The notes under the pieces: generated by a model
The model's input: the letters and a program-made list of their open reading frames with translations, nothing else
Database searches by the model: none
Told to the model about the DNA's origin: nothing
Translations under genes and position numbers: made by a program
Source of the DNA: UBA2336 sp031395485
Lineage (GTDB): Bacteria; Bacteroidota; Bacteroidia; Cytophagales; Cyclobacteriaceae
Assembly (NCBI GenBank): GCA_031395485.1
Contig: JANNUS010000010.1
Location: forward strand, 248,001 to 312,000
Length of the DNA: 64,000 bases
Direction: 5' to 3'
Shown: one piece after another, positions 1 through 8,597 of the stretch
Position numbering within the stretch: the stretch's first letter is position 1
How the letters are laid out: every line of letters starts with the position of its first letter

Positions 1-1
1 T

Positions 2-1249
2 TTGATGGTGGCATTGTGTTCCGGATTGTATCCTGCTTTTGTCATTGCATCTTTTGCGCCTTCGTATGCGCTAAAAAATTCAACCGGTAATCGCAATTCA
101 TCTGGATACTTTTTACGAAAGGGGCTGGTTGTAGCTCAATTTTTTATTTCTCAATTTCTGATCATCGGTACGATCGTTCTTATCACACAGATGAATTATT
201 TTCAGAATAAGGAGTTGGGATTTAGACAAGATGCTATCATCACATTGCCAATTCCGGAATCGGAAGGGCCTGCAACGGATTCTGTGAACACAAGCAAAAT
301 GAGAACGCTCGCCAATGAGATTTCCCGGTTAGCGGGTGTCGAAAAATACAGCCTATCCAATACGCCTCCTTCCTCTGGAAATGTAAATGGCACAGGCTTC
401 ATCCTCGAAGGGCAGTCGGAGGATCAGCGAAATGACACTCAGGTTAAAACTGTCGATGGTAATTATGTTGATCTGTTTGACTTAACCATACTGGCTGGAG
501 GGAATATCGAAGATCTCGATACTGCCCGTGGAGTTTTGGTGAATAGAAGATTAGCTGAGATTTCGGGTTTTAATGACCCGAAGGATATAGTTGGAAAGCG
601 AATCAGAGTTTGGAGAAGACTGCTTCCCGTTGCAGGCGTTATTGAAAATTTTCATACTACTTCCCTGTCGGACGAGATCGAGCCAACCGTTTTATTGAAT
701 AGAATTAGAAATTATCAAAGCTTATCACTAAAAATTAACCCTCAGTCGTTTCAGGCAACCTTGCCACTCGTACAAAATCTTTGGGAATCAACTTACCCGG
801 ATCACCTATTCTCCTATGAATTTTTGGATGAATCGATTCGGGGATTTTATGAAGGCCAAGAACGTGGTTCAATTCTATTATCCATGTTTACATCACTCGC
901 TATTGTTATTGGTTGCTTAGGCCTGTTTGGCTTGGCAACATTTATGATCAATCAAAAAACCAAAGAGATTGGTGTTCGAAAGGTATTAGGCGCTTCCGTT
1001 GAGGGCATTGTATTTATTTTCTCAAAGGAGTATTTAAAACTAATCTTTTTAGGGTTTTTTCTGGCCGCACCACTTGCATGGTTTGTCATGAGCGAATGGC
1101 TTAATGAATTTGCATACCGAATCAATCTCAATATCTGGATATTTTTTGCAGGGTTAGGAGTCACTTTATTGATTGCATTGGTCACCGTTGGCTATCGGTC
1201 AATTAAAGCAGCAGTGGCAAACCCCGTTAAATCTTTGCGATACGAATAG
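2..1249 (+). CDS. FtsX/MacB-type ABC transporter permease, 5'-truncated by window edge
   Basis: This is the C-terminal part of a large Bacteroidota ABC permease (FtsX plus MacB periplasmic core), a family usually near 800 residues. The reading frame is open at the window edge, so the true start lies outside; the first codons are not the start. The visible part begins at the end of a first FtsX domain (LYPAFVIASF), has a TM helix near residues 40-62, a periplasmic core to about 285, and a last FtsX domain with three TM segments (about 292-315, 343-366, 378-402) containing the family motif KEIGVRKVLGAS. Such permeases work with a separate ATPase in export or lipoprotein handling; the substrate cannot be read from sequence. 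No ATPase gene is in view. Confidence 0.85.
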   Translation: MMVALCSGLYPAFVIASFAPSYALKNSTGNRNSSGYFLRKGLVVAQFFISQFLIIGTIVLITQMNYFQNKELGFRQDAIITLPIPESEGPATDSVNTSKMRTLANEISRLAGVEKYSLSNTPPSSGNVNGTGFILEGQSEDQRNDTQVKTVDGNYVDLFDLTILAGGNIEDLDTARGVLVNRRLAEISGFNDPKDIVGKRIRVWRRLLPVAGVIENFHTTSLSDEIEPTVLLNRIRNYQSLSLKINPQSFQATLPLVQNLWESTYPDHLFSYEFLDESIRGFYEGQERGSILLSMFTSLAIVIGCLGLFGLATFMINQKTKEIGVRKVLGASVEGIVFIFSKEYLKLIFLGFFLAAPLAWFVMSEWLNEFAYRINLNIWIFFAGLGVTLLIALVTVGYRSIKAAVANPVKSLRYE

Positions 1250-1289
1250 TAAAGTGAAAGTCAAATTTTCAGGATGAGCTAGCCTTGGT

Positions 1290-2102
1290 TTATCCGATAA
1301 TTTGTTCTTTCCACTTCGTCTCGATTATTTCCAGCATTTCGGTGTGAATATCTTTACAGGAAGCACATAATTCTCCGCCAAAGAGAAAATTCTCACCACC
1401 CGAAAAATCCGTAACAACTCCTCCGGCTTGCTGCACAATAAAGGCACCGGCTGCAACATCCCAAGCATTGAGATTGTATTCAAAAAAACCATCTAACCTT
1501 CCGGAGGCAACGTACGCCAGATCCATCGCGGCACTGCCGAGTCTACGAATACCATGTGTTTTAATCAGGAATTCTTTAATAATATCAAGATAAGCATCTG
1601 TTTTTCCGAAATGGTGATACGGAAACCCTGTTGCGAGTAAACTTTCGGAAAGTGATTGGGCAACCGATACGCGTATGATTTTATCGTTGCAATAAGCATT
1701 TCCATCCTGTACGGCATGGAAACTTTCATTATGTACTATGTCGTGCACCACGCCCAGTATCGTAATTTTTTTGTACGTAAGTCCAATACTAATGGCATAT
1801 ACGGGCAGTCCATGTAAAAAATTGGTGGTGCCATCTAGCGGGTCAATTATCCAATTGTACTCGTTTGTTTTGGATTGTTCTACGGTGCCTTCTTCTGTGA
1901 TGAAACCGGCCTGTGGTAAAATTTTTTGTAGCGTGCCGACTAATTTCTTTTCGGCTTCTTTATCTACGTATGATACCAGGTTATTGAATTTCTCTTTCTG
2001 TTCGATACGGGTGCGGTCAAAATTTTCGCTCTCGGTGCGAATAAAGCTGGCTGTAGAACGACACAACTCGATAACTTCCTGATTAATTCTTTGAAGATCC
2101 AT
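1290..2102 (-). CDS. Inositol monophosphatase family protein
   Basis: A 270-residue Mg2+-dependent phosphatase of the inositol monophosphatase/SuhB superfamily. The metal-binding motifs are present: an EE pair at residues 70-71, IIDPLDGTTNF starting near residue 85 with D87 and D90, and the C-terminal NAWDVAAG motif near 217. Length matches the family. The start ATG is clear. It is the first gene of a leftward run and lies 35 bp upstream of rsmI. Its substrate could be inositol phosphate, another sugar phosphate or a nucleotide-related phosphate; sequence alone does not separate these. Confidence 0.9.
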   Translation of the reverse strand: MDLQRINQEVIELCRSTASFIRTESENFDRTRIEQKEKFNNLVSYVDKEAEKKLVGTLQKILPQAGFITEEGTVEQSKTNEYNWIIDPLDGTTNFLHGLPVYAISIGLTYKKITILGVVHDIVHNESFHAVQDGNAYCNDKIIRVSVAQSLSESLLATGFPYHHFGKTDAYLDIIKEFLIKTHGIRRLGSAAMDLAYVASGRLDGFFEYNLNAWDVAAGAFIVQQAGGVVTDFSGGENFLFGGELCASCKDIHTEMLEIIETKWKEQIIG

Positions 2103-2137
2103 ACAACAATTGCAATGATGATACTACATTAAACGGT

Positions 2138-2839
2138 TTAATCATCATTAAGTTTTTCTTTCGATTTGCCACTAACAACGATTACAATTTCTCCTTTTAC
2201 TTCTTTGGCCGAGAAGTATTCTAATAATGCTTGCACGGTGCCATTTTTTGTCTCCTCGAATTTCTTACTAAGCTCTCGCGAAACAGATGCTTGACGATCG
2301 GCACCAAAAAACTCTTTTAGTTGTTCGAGGGCTTTTATTAACCGGTGTGGCGATTCATAAAAAATAACGGTACGCTCTTCTTCCGCTAATTTTTTTAGCA
2401 GCGTTTGTCTGCCTTTTTTATGCGGTAAAAACCCTTCGAAGACAAACCGATCCGTTGGAAACCCAGACTTTACTAACGCAGGTATTAATGCCGTAGCACC
2501 TGGCAGGCAATCAACTTTTATCCCCGCTTTTAATGCTTCGCGAACCAACAAAAACCCAGGATCGGATATTCCGGGTGTGCCAGCATCGCTTATTAAGGCT
2601 ATTACTTCTCCTTTATTCAGTCGTTCAATTAATCCATTTACAGTTTTGTGTTCATTAAAAATGTGAAAGGACTGTAGCGGTTTTTTAATTTCATAATGCT
2701 TTAAAAGAATTCCAGATGTGCGTGTGTCTTCAGCAAGAATGGTATCTACCGATTTCAGTATTTCAAGGGCACGCAACGTAATATCGCCAAGGTTGCCGAT
2801 GGGTGTAGGTACAAGATATAATGACGTCTTTTCGTCCAC
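2138..2839 (-). CDS. rsmI: 16S rRNA (cytidine1402-2'-O)-methyltransferase RsmI
   Basis: RsmI methylates the 2'-OH of C1402 in the 16S rRNA decoding centre using S-adenosylmethionine. The tetrapyrrole-methylase fold signature is plain: VPTPIGNLGDITLRALE at the N-terminus, AEDTRTSG near residue 36, ALISDAGTPGISDPG near 80, and FYESPHR near 160. At 233 residues it lacks the extra C-terminal domain of the E. coli enzyme. The start is GTG, and the preceding gene stops in the same five bases (TAGTG), so the two are translationally coupled. The last Asp codons form one arm of an inverted repeat (2114-2122 with 2141-2149) that may act in 3' end formation. Confidence 0.92.
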   Translation of the reverse strand: MDEKTSLYLVPTPIGNLGDITLRALEILKSVDTILAEDTRTSGILLKHYEIKKPLQSFHIFNEHKTVNGLIERLNKGEVIALISDAGTPGISDPGFLLVREALKAGIKVDCLPGATALIPALVKSGFPTDRFVFEGFLPHKKGRQTLLKKLAEEERTVIFYESPHRLIKALEQLKEFFGADRQASVSRELSKKFEETKNGTVQALLEYFSAKEVKGEIVIVVSGKSKEKLNDD

Positions 2840-3069
2840 TAGGCAAGTGTGTCTATTACGGTTGCTAACGTACGGTCGAGATCGGTTACGGTGTTACCCG
2901 CATCGTGTGTGCTTAGTTCAAAGCTTACTGTGTTCCAGGTATTTGTCCAGGTAGGATGATGGTTCATCTTCTCCGCTACCAATGCCACTTTTGTCATAAA
3001 CCCAAAGGCTTCTGTAAAATCTTTAAACACAAAGGTTTTCATGAGCCTATCGTTTTCTTCTTTCCACAT
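2839..3069 (-). CDS. Pterin-4a-carbinolamine dehydratase-like protein
   Basis: A 76-residue protein of the PCD/DCoH family, which dehydrates 4a-hydroxytetrahydrobiopterin in pterin recycling. The family core is present: FTEAFGFMTKVALVAEKMNHHP with the catalytic histidine pair, a following Trp-rich strand (PTWTNTWNTV), and LSTHDAGNTVTDLD, where the family usually has the (L/T)TTH-D-x-G-(G/L)-x-T pattern. Length is near the family minimum. Its stop codon overlaps the GTG start of rsmI. No phenylalanine hydroxylase is in the window, so its partner is unknown; many bacteria carry the gene for molybdopterin-related or unknown roles. Confidence 0.85.
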   Translation of the reverse strand: MWKEENDRLMKTFVFKDFTEAFGFMTKVALVAEKMNHHPTWTNTWNTVSFELSTHDAGNTVTDLDRTLATVIDTLA

Positions 3070-3153
3070 AAAATCAGAATTTAAGACTTGATCAATCTAA
3101 GTTACATCATTCACATCTGGTGTCCTATGCTATTATGAGTGAAACGCCCGCCT

Positions 3154-3417
3154 CTATAACGCAATCAGCCCCTCAATAGTGGATACACGTTCGTATACTT
3201 CTATTACAGAATTGCTCGAGGGCATCATCATTTGAAACGTGATGCTAACATAATTTCCCTTGGCAGATTTTCTTTCGGTTGGGATGTGCATGGGGAAGAG
3301 ATTTTTTAGCTCCATTTCTTTTGCCGAAGGCACAATAAATTTAAAAATATAAAGCGCAGGCCAGCCATAATGCTCGTCTAATTTATTTCGAAAATTATTG
3401 ATCCACTCTTGATCCAT
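3154..3417 (-). CDS. DUF493 (YbeD-like) small protein
   Basis: An 87-residue protein that resembles the DUF493/YbeD family, a ferredoxin-like ACT-related fold of unknown function. The pattern is an N-terminal helix (NNFRNKLDEHYGWP), a strand FKFIVP, then KGNYVSITFQMMM and a C-terminal IEVYERVSTIEGLIAL, which matches the Bacteroidota members I know. An intrinsic-terminator-like hairpin ends just four bases before its ATG, so its expression probably depends on readthrough from ppiD or on a promoter inside ppiD. Confidence 0.75.
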   Translation of the reverse strand: MDQEWINNFRNKLDEHYGWPALYIFKFIVPSAKEMELKNLFPMHIPTERKSAKGNYVSITFQMMMPSSNSVIEVYERVSTIEGLIAL

Positions 3418-3424
3418 AAGGAAA

Positions 3425-3454
3425 AAAGCCGCTCCGACAGATCAGAACGGCTTT
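3425..3454 (-). terminator. Intrinsic terminator of ppiD
   Basis: AAAGCCG at 3425-3431 pairs with CGGCTTT at 3448-3454, with two more pairs (TC/GA) inside. On the minus strand the stem is followed by a run of six T. It lies 20 bp after the ppiD stop codon and directly in front of the DUF493 start codon. Confidence 0.8.
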
Positions 3455-3473
3455 CGTATAGAATTAATGTCTG

Positions 3474-5576
3474 CTAATAAAACTTGTAACGATTATCAAT
3501 AATACTTGCCTGCTTCTTTATTGCTTCTGCTATGCCAGAAGTGTTTCTGTTTTGTGCAACCTGTTGTATTTGAGTTTTGTAGGATGCGTAATCGGCAATG
3601 GCCGGAGCTATTGTTTTATTTTGCATTTCAACCAAGAGTACGCCTTTATCGGTTGCAAAGGGTTTAGTTCGCTTTCCGCTTTCGGGAGAAAAAGAAGCAC
3701 CAACTGCTTTTGCGTCAAAGCCCACGGCTGGCATATTGGTGGTAGATAATTTAAGATCCGTCATGCTGTTCACGGAAGCGTCTTTTCCAAAAGCAGAAGC
3801 AATTTCTTCCAAGGTTCCTTGAAGTGAACTAAGCTTTTCGATAATCATTTTTCCTTTTACTTCATTCCGAACGCTTGGTGTGATATCGGCTTTCACTAGA
3901 TCAAGTGCCTTATAGCCTTTTTCAATTTCACCAGACATTACCGCCACCACATATAATTCTTGTAAATCAAATACTGTTGAAACCTCACCCTTTTTAGCGT
4001 CACGGAAAAGCCACTGCACGACCGGACGCGCATCTGCTAGTGTGTTGATGCGTCTTTCTGATGAGAGAATATTTTTAGCTTCGTAAACTGTTATGTTCTC
4101 TTTCTCAGCTCGTGCATTGAAATCTTCAACACCTGAAAGTTCAACGGCAAAAGCCTCGGCCTTTCGGAGTGCTTCATTTATAGAAGCATCACTTGGCGTA
4201 ATTTCACGTTCAATAACTGCTATTGAATAGAGTGTGTTGTCTTTTAAATTTGTTACGCTAATAATGTGATATCCAAAATCAGTTTCAATAACGTCATTTA
4301 ATAATCCGGATTTGGATGCTGTAAACACCGCATCGGCAAAAGGCTTTACCATTTCGCCTCGTGGAAACCATCCTAAATCGCCACCACTTTGGGCTGTACC
4401 ATCAGTTCCGTGTTCGCGTGCCTGTAAGGCAAAGTCAGCCCCACCTTTAATGTCGTTCAGAATTTTTCTGGCTTTTTCTTTTGCATCTTTTTTGGCTTGA
4501 TCGGTTTCATCAGCCCAGCGAATAAGAATGTGACTTGCACGAGCGTAGTCGGTTGTATCCTTACCAATCTTTGAAACCTTAACCAGTTTATAGGTTGAGG
4601 CATCAATGAACGGCCCTTTTACAGTTCCTGCTGTCAATTCATCTTTTGAAATGAATGTTGGTAGAGAACCTAAATTATATTTTGCGTACGCATTGCTATT
4701 GTCAGAATTCAAGGCTGCAAATGCTGAGTCATCCGTAGCGACTTTAAATTCAGTTGCAAGTTTATTTATTTCTTCTTTGATGGCTAATGAGTCATCCGAA
4801 GAGGCTATTACGGGAAATTGAACAAATCTCAAATTGCGCGTGTGTTCACTTTGGTAGCGATCTTTATTTTTGTTGTAGAATGCTTTGAAGTCGGCATCCG
4901 TAAGTGTTACTGCCGAATCGCTGATGGCGAAGAACGGAGCGAAAAGATATTTTACTTCGGCTACATCGCTTTGATTATGGTAATCCAGTTCAGCCTCAGC
5001 TGTAGTTACATACGTGCTTTTTATGAGCAGGTTTTCGTATTTAATGCGTTCGCGACCAGGCTTCATATCACGTTGGAAAACTTCCCACCGAATACGTGGC
5101 TCCGAGTTTTCAGGCATGGAGCGGAGTTGTTGAAGATAACTAATAACCTGCTGTCGGTCGAATTGACCTGTTTGCTGGTTGGTAAAGGCTTGCTTCACGT
5201 TTTCATCTACATTTTTTCCGTGAATCATGTCTTCAACCTCGTCTACCGTGGCAGTGACACCTACTTTTGTAAATTCCTTTTGAATTGCATTACGCAGAAT
5301 TAGCATGTCCCAGGCCTGTTGGCGTAGAGTTGTCATTTCCCGATCTCCCGGTTGGCGATTAAAGTTCAGCACATAGTTAGCTTCGCGCTCTTGCACCGAT
5401 TGCTGAAATTCTTCCAGTGAAATTGTTCTTCCGGCAATTTCGCCCACACTGTTGTCATTCAGTAATACTGAATTATTTCCAAGAAGGTCACCTAACACAA
5501 AGGCGGCAATAGCCACAAATACAAAAATGACTACCCCAACACCCATTTTTTCCCGTAATGAACCAATCAATGCCAT
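3474..5576 (-). CDS. ppiD: Membrane-anchored periplasmic peptidyl-prolyl isomerase/chaperone (PpiD/SurA type)
   Basis: A 700-residue chaperone-foldase that is held in the inner membrane and faces the periplasm, where it helps newly exported proteins fold. There is a short cytoplasmic tail, one TM helix (about residues 12-33, VGVVIFVFVAIAAFVLGDLL), a SurA-like N-terminal domain, and one parvulin (PpiC) domain around residues 340-450, recognised by ASHILIRW, GGDLGWFPRGEMVKPFADAVF and ETDFGYHIISV. Long helical regions flank it, as in PpiD. Neighbours lptC and the barrel protein upstream suggest envelope biogenesis. A TAAATTTG box lies just upstream and a terminator follows. Confidence 0.9.
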   Translation of the reverse strand: MALIGSLREKMGVGVVIFVFVAIAAFVLGDLLGNNSVLLNDNSVGEIAGRTISLEEFQQSVQEREANYVLNFNRQPGDREMTTLRQQAWDMLILRNAIQKEFTKVGVTATVDEVEDMIHGKNVDENVKQAFTNQQTGQFDRQQVISYLQQLRSMPENSEPRIRWEVFQRDMKPGRERIKYENLLIKSTYVTTAEAELDYHNQSDVAEVKYLFAPFFAISDSAVTLTDADFKAFYNKNKDRYQSEHTRNLRFVQFPVIASSDDSLAIKEEINKLATEFKVATDDSAFAALNSDNSNAYAKYNLGSLPTFISKDELTAGTVKGPFIDASTYKLVKVSKIGKDTTDYARASHILIRWADETDQAKKDAKEKARKILNDIKGGADFALQAREHGTDGTAQSGGDLGWFPRGEMVKPFADAVFTASKSGLLNDVIETDFGYHIISVTNLKDNTLYSIAVIEREITPSDASINEALRKAEAFAVELSGVEDFNARAEKENITVYEAKNILSSERRINTLADARPVVQWLFRDAKKGEVSTVFDLQELYVVAVMSGEIEKGYKALDLVKADITPSVRNEVKGKMIIEKLSSLQGTLEEIASAFGKDASVNSMTDLKLSTTNMPAVGFDAKAVGASFSPESGKRTKPFATDKGVLLVEMQNKTIAPAIADYASYKTQIQQVAQNRNTSGIAEAIKKQASIIDNRYKFY

Positions 5577-5597
5577 ATTCTAAATTTTAAAGAACCG

Positions 5598-5605
5598 CAA
5601 ATTTA
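5598..5605 (-). promoter_or_regulatory. Putative -7 promoter box of ppiD
   Basis: The minus strand reads TAAATTTG here, an exact match to the Bacteroidota -7 consensus TAnnTTTG, 21 bp upstream of the ppiD ATG. I see no good -33 TTG at the usual distance, so this is only a candidate. Confidence 0.4.
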
Positions 5606-5707
5606 ACCCGTATTATTAATTAGAAAAATAGGCTTGAAAAATAAAGGGGAAATGTTTTAAACGAGTAAAAGCACTGAATTACAGCCAATTGGGCAAATAT
5701 TGAAGTG

Positions 5708-5884
5708 CTACTTTTGGTCGCTGGCCCTACCGTTTCTTTTCCGATAAAGATAAATGAACAAAAACACGCACGATGCCATAATAAGCCAGTACGCACTACC
5801 CAAACCCGCTGTCATGTTTTGGTGAATACCCATGATGATGAAAGCTACCGAAAGAGAGAGAAGAATAATGTCTGCTAGTTTCAT
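5708..5884 (-). CDS. Small two-TM membrane protein, function unknown
   Basis: A 58-residue protein with two likely TM helices (IILLSLSVAFIIMGI and AYWLIMASCVFLFIYLY) and a charged C-terminus (RKRNGRASDQK). I chose the ATG at 5884 (MKLADI) over the longer frame from 5944, because the longer frame would overlap lptC by 44 bp while this start leaves a 16-bp gap. Its position directly behind lptC suggests co-transcription and an envelope role, but I do not recognise a family. Confidence 0.65.
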   Translation of the reverse strand: MKLADIILLSLSVAFIIMGIHQNMTAGLGSAYWLIMASCVFLFIYLYRKRNGRASDQK

Positions 5885-5900
5885 GTTGTTGGAAGCTGCA

Positions 5901-6437
5901 TTAGTTTTGAGAAGAAGATCCCTCGTCTGCAATTTCGATCTCACCTTGTGGCTTAAGTATCGAGTAGGTCGACATATCTTGTTTGGCTTTCAACCCTTCA
6001 CCATAAATAATACTTTCCTGCTGGCGTATGGTAACAAATTTTTCGGTGAGAATCTCTTCCTTTGCCGGGAACCAGAATAGTTCTTCGGTATTCAGTTGTT
6101 CGTTTTTTTCTGTATTAATCACCTCCACTTTGCCAACCGCTCGCCACTTATCTTCACTTTTAAAATAGTATGCGTGGTCTGCTTTTAATGTGGAAGATAG
6201 TTTTCCCATTTCGTTATAGAACTCAAGATAAATGCCTTTTGGAAATTCCCGATCGCCATTTTTGAATTCGTATAACAGCTGAGTTTTCATTTTCACTTTA
6301 ATCAGTTGATTCTCGGTATAGTCGAGTTCAACACCTTCTGCTTCTTGAAGTGGCCCTTCATATTCTTGTGGAACAGTGTTCTCTTTCTGAGCACAGCCAA
6401 CAGTGAGGATGAATAACAGGTATAAAATTTTTTTCAT
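5901..6437 (-). CDS. lptC: LPS export protein LptC, lipoprotein form
   Basis: A 178-residue periplasmic component of the Lpt bridge that carries lipopolysaccharide from the inner to the outer membrane. The N-terminus is a lipoprotein signal (LLFILTVGC, Cys at about 15), the usual Bacteroidota variant in place of a TM anchor. The body is the beta-jellyroll OstA/LptC pattern: GVELDYTENQLIKVKMKTQLLYEF, LKADHAYYF, WRAVGKVEVIN, and LNTEELFWFPAKEEI, with the repeated 'gKVEv.n....LnTeeL' hallmark. It follows the barrel gene and precedes a small membrane protein. Confidence 0.88.
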   Translation of the reverse strand: MKKILYLLFILTVGCAQKENTVPQEYEGPLQEAEGVELDYTENQLIKVKMKTQLLYEFKNGDREFPKGIYLEFYNEMGKLSSTLKADHAYYFKSEDKWRAVGKVEVINTEKNEQLNTEELFWFPAKEEILTEKFVTIRQQESIIYGEGLKAKQDMSTYSILKPQGEIEIADEGSSSQN

Positions 6438-6509
6438 ACTGAAAATGAAAAGCCATAGTGTAGTATGGCTTCTTGTAACAATGAACTTAATACGTGTAAG
6501 ATCGTCAGA

Positions 6510-7811
6510 CTAATCAAACTTTCGTTTGATAAACCACTTATCATTAAATGTGATTCCGAAGAAAATTTTATAATACGTTTCTTCAAAAATATTTTCAGCT
6601 TTATCGCCTCTTTTCCCAATTCTAAAACCCAAATCAAGACTGGAGTAGCCCGTTGGCAGCGAGAGGCCAAAATTTATGCCAATATCTTTTACCGATTTGT
6701 AAATACCAGAACCAGCTTGCTTTTCAATCACAAATGGATTTTTTTCATAGCTCATACCAACTCGGTAAATAATTCTTTTTAGATAATTACTGGCCAGCAC
6801 ATCGGGGGTAAATTCTCCACCAAGCGAAACACGCAAGGTTTTTTCCAGATTTTCGTCTTCGTTATTTATGTTTTCGAATTTAGCCCAATCCTGAACTGAA
6901 AACTCGGTTCCGATTGTCCATTTAGAGCCTTTACTCAGCGATAACCCAACGGTTAACCCTGATGGTACGCGCATGTGGCCGCGCTCAATAATAAGGGTGT
7001 CGGATGTAATGGGTGTTCCTGTGGTAACTCTTCGTTGAATTACGGTGGTTTTACTCGCTTTTAGGTCAGACGAAAAACTATAGGTTAACCCAGCGCTAAA
7101 CCGAAAATCATCTTTAAACAAAGAATCTTTGCTAAAGGATAGACCCCCTGTGAACATGAAATCCTTAACATAAGTTTGTTCTTTAATACCGACAATATAG
7201 GATAAGGGTTGATTTTCAACCGCCAACAGATTCGAGTAATCGCGATTAACAGAACCAAACAAATACGTTGCTTTTAATCCAACGGAAAAATCCTTCGTAA
7301 TTCTTATCCCGTTTGACCAGTATAATTGCGTAAGCCCACCATTTCCTTGCTCTAATACTCCTGCGGTATCAATTGGTAAATTAGTTTGGTTATCAATAAC
7401 CTGTTCCTGATAGCTCAATTTATAATTCACATTGGTGTAAGGCATTAACCCAATAGATGTTGCCCATTTTCCAGTCTTTATTGGAAAAGCAGTTACGAGA
7501 TAATTGAGGTTACCATTTACGCCTTTTTGACTAATTGAATCGGATTTAAGTGTACGAGATTCAAGGAGTGCGCCCGCCTGAAATGACGTGTAATAATTAA
7601 ATACTAAAAGCGCGGGATTTTGATTATTAATTGACCAAAACTGTGGGTGACTTACGCCAACACCGCCCATTCCTTGACTTTGAATGAGGGCGTTGCCATA
7701 TGGTTCGCCAATTCCGAATGTAGAAAATGGCGTAGTGGCTGCCTGCCCAAAGGCTGCAGATGACAACGCGATAAAAATCAGGGAGATAAAATACCTTTTA
7801 CGAAGCGACAT
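6510..7811 (-). CDS. Outer-membrane beta-barrel protein (FadL/porin-like), function unknown
   Basis: A 433-residue secreted protein with a Sec signal peptide ending near AAFGQA (residues 1-23). The remainder is dominated by alternating amphipathic beta strands with aromatic girdle residues and many Gly/Asn turns, ending with the strand KIFFGITFNDKWFIKRKFD. The motif FSTFGIGEPYGNALIQSQGMGGVGVS near the N-terminus resembles the hatch segment of FadL-like barrels. Its start overlaps the end of coaX by 14 bp. In related genomes this barrel stands between coaX and lptC (recalled, not checked). The transported molecule is unknown. Confidence 0.75.
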   Translation of the reverse strand: MSLRKRYFISLIFIALSSAAFGQAATTPFSTFGIGEPYGNALIQSQGMGGVGVSHPQFWSINNQNPALLVFNYYTSFQAGALLESRTLKSDSISQKGVNGNLNYLVTAFPIKTGKWATSIGLMPYTNVNYKLSYQEQVIDNQTNLPIDTAGVLEQGNGGLTQLYWSNGIRITKDFSVGLKATYLFGSVNRDYSNLLAVENQPLSYIVGIKEQTYVKDFMFTGGLSFSKDSLFKDDFRFSAGLTYSFSSDLKASKTTVIQRRVTTGTPITSDTLIIERGHMRVPSGLTVGLSLSKGSKWTIGTEFSVQDWAKFENINNEDENLEKTLRVSLGGEFTPDVLASNYLKRIIYRVGMSYEKNPFVIEKQAGSGIYKSVKDIGINFGLSLPTGYSSLDLGFRIGKRGDKAENIFEETYYKIFFGITFNDKWFIKRKFD

Positions 7812-8517
7812 TATGAATCAAAACACTGTTTAAACCGAAAAGCACTAAATCCGGGGATGCAAATATGGATGCTTTCAATTTGTTTTCAAAAAAAGCAGCA
7901 TCCCCACCACATAAAATCACCTTTAAATCGGGATAATTAGTTCGATATCGCTCAATTATTCCTTCAATTTCTTCTATCATACCATAAATTATTCCGCTTT
8001 GAATAGATTTTTCCGTGCTATTCCCGATCAATTCTGGAGCATTGGTTGGGCTCACTAACGGCAACCGGGCCGTAAAAGTATGAACCGCTTTGAACCTCAT
8101 AAATAAACCCGGTGAGATACTCCCTCCATGGTAATTCGTGCCCTCATCAATAAAATCATAGGTAATGCATGTTCCGGCATCTATTACTAGACTGTTGAAA
8201 CCCCGAAAAAGTTGTACAGCACCACACGCCCCCGCAATTCGGTCGACTCCTAGCGTGTGTGGTGTTTTATATAATACAGTAATGGGTAGCGGTAGTGTAT
8301 GCCTGAGCACAAATTTTTGTTTAGCGTGTAGTGCCCAATCGCAAATCTGATCGGCATCGGCATTAACGGAGCTAACAATAAAATTTTCTGCTTTGGTAGC
8401 GAGTACAAAACGATGAAGTTCTTCTTTTGAAGTAAACGATAGTTTTTCAACCAGTTTTGACTGATCGAAAATAGCTACCTTGGCAGCTGTGTTACCGTAA
8501 TCAATTACTAAATTCAT
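7798..8517 (-). CDS. coaX: Type III pantothenate kinase CoaX
   Basis: A 239-residue enzyme that phosphorylates pantothenate, the first step of coenzyme A synthesis. The ASKHA-fold motifs of type III kinases are present: DYGNTAAKVAIF at residues 6-17, GVDRIAGACGA near 103, SLVIDAGTCITYDF near 121, and GGSISPGLFMRFKAVHTFTARLP. Length matches the family. It is the first gene of a leftward set (coaX, barrel, lptC, small membrane protein) with overlapping ends and lies back to back with anmK. Confidence 0.95.
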   Translation of the reverse strand: MNLVIDYGNTAAKVAIFDQSKLVEKLSFTSKEELHRFVLATKAENFIVSSVNADADQICDWALHAKQKFVLRHTLPLPITVLYKTPHTLGVDRIAGACGAVQLFRGFNSLVIDAGTCITYDFIDEGTNYHGGSISPGLFMRFKAVHTFTARLPLVSPTNAPELIGNSTEKSIQSGIIYGMIEEIEGIIERYRTNYPDLKVILCGGDAAFFENKLKASIFASPDLVLFGLNSVLIHNVAS

Positions 8518-8597
8518 GTGCTCTTGTCCGTTACTGGTTATCCGTAAAGATTTACACGCATGCTAGGCAAGGTTAACGAATAACGGTTACCAAAAGT

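Noticed and set aside
4818..5303. 161-residue plus-strand frame inside ppiD
   Set aside because: It is antisense to a well-supported gene, has no recognisable domain and its composition follows the complement of ppiD codons.
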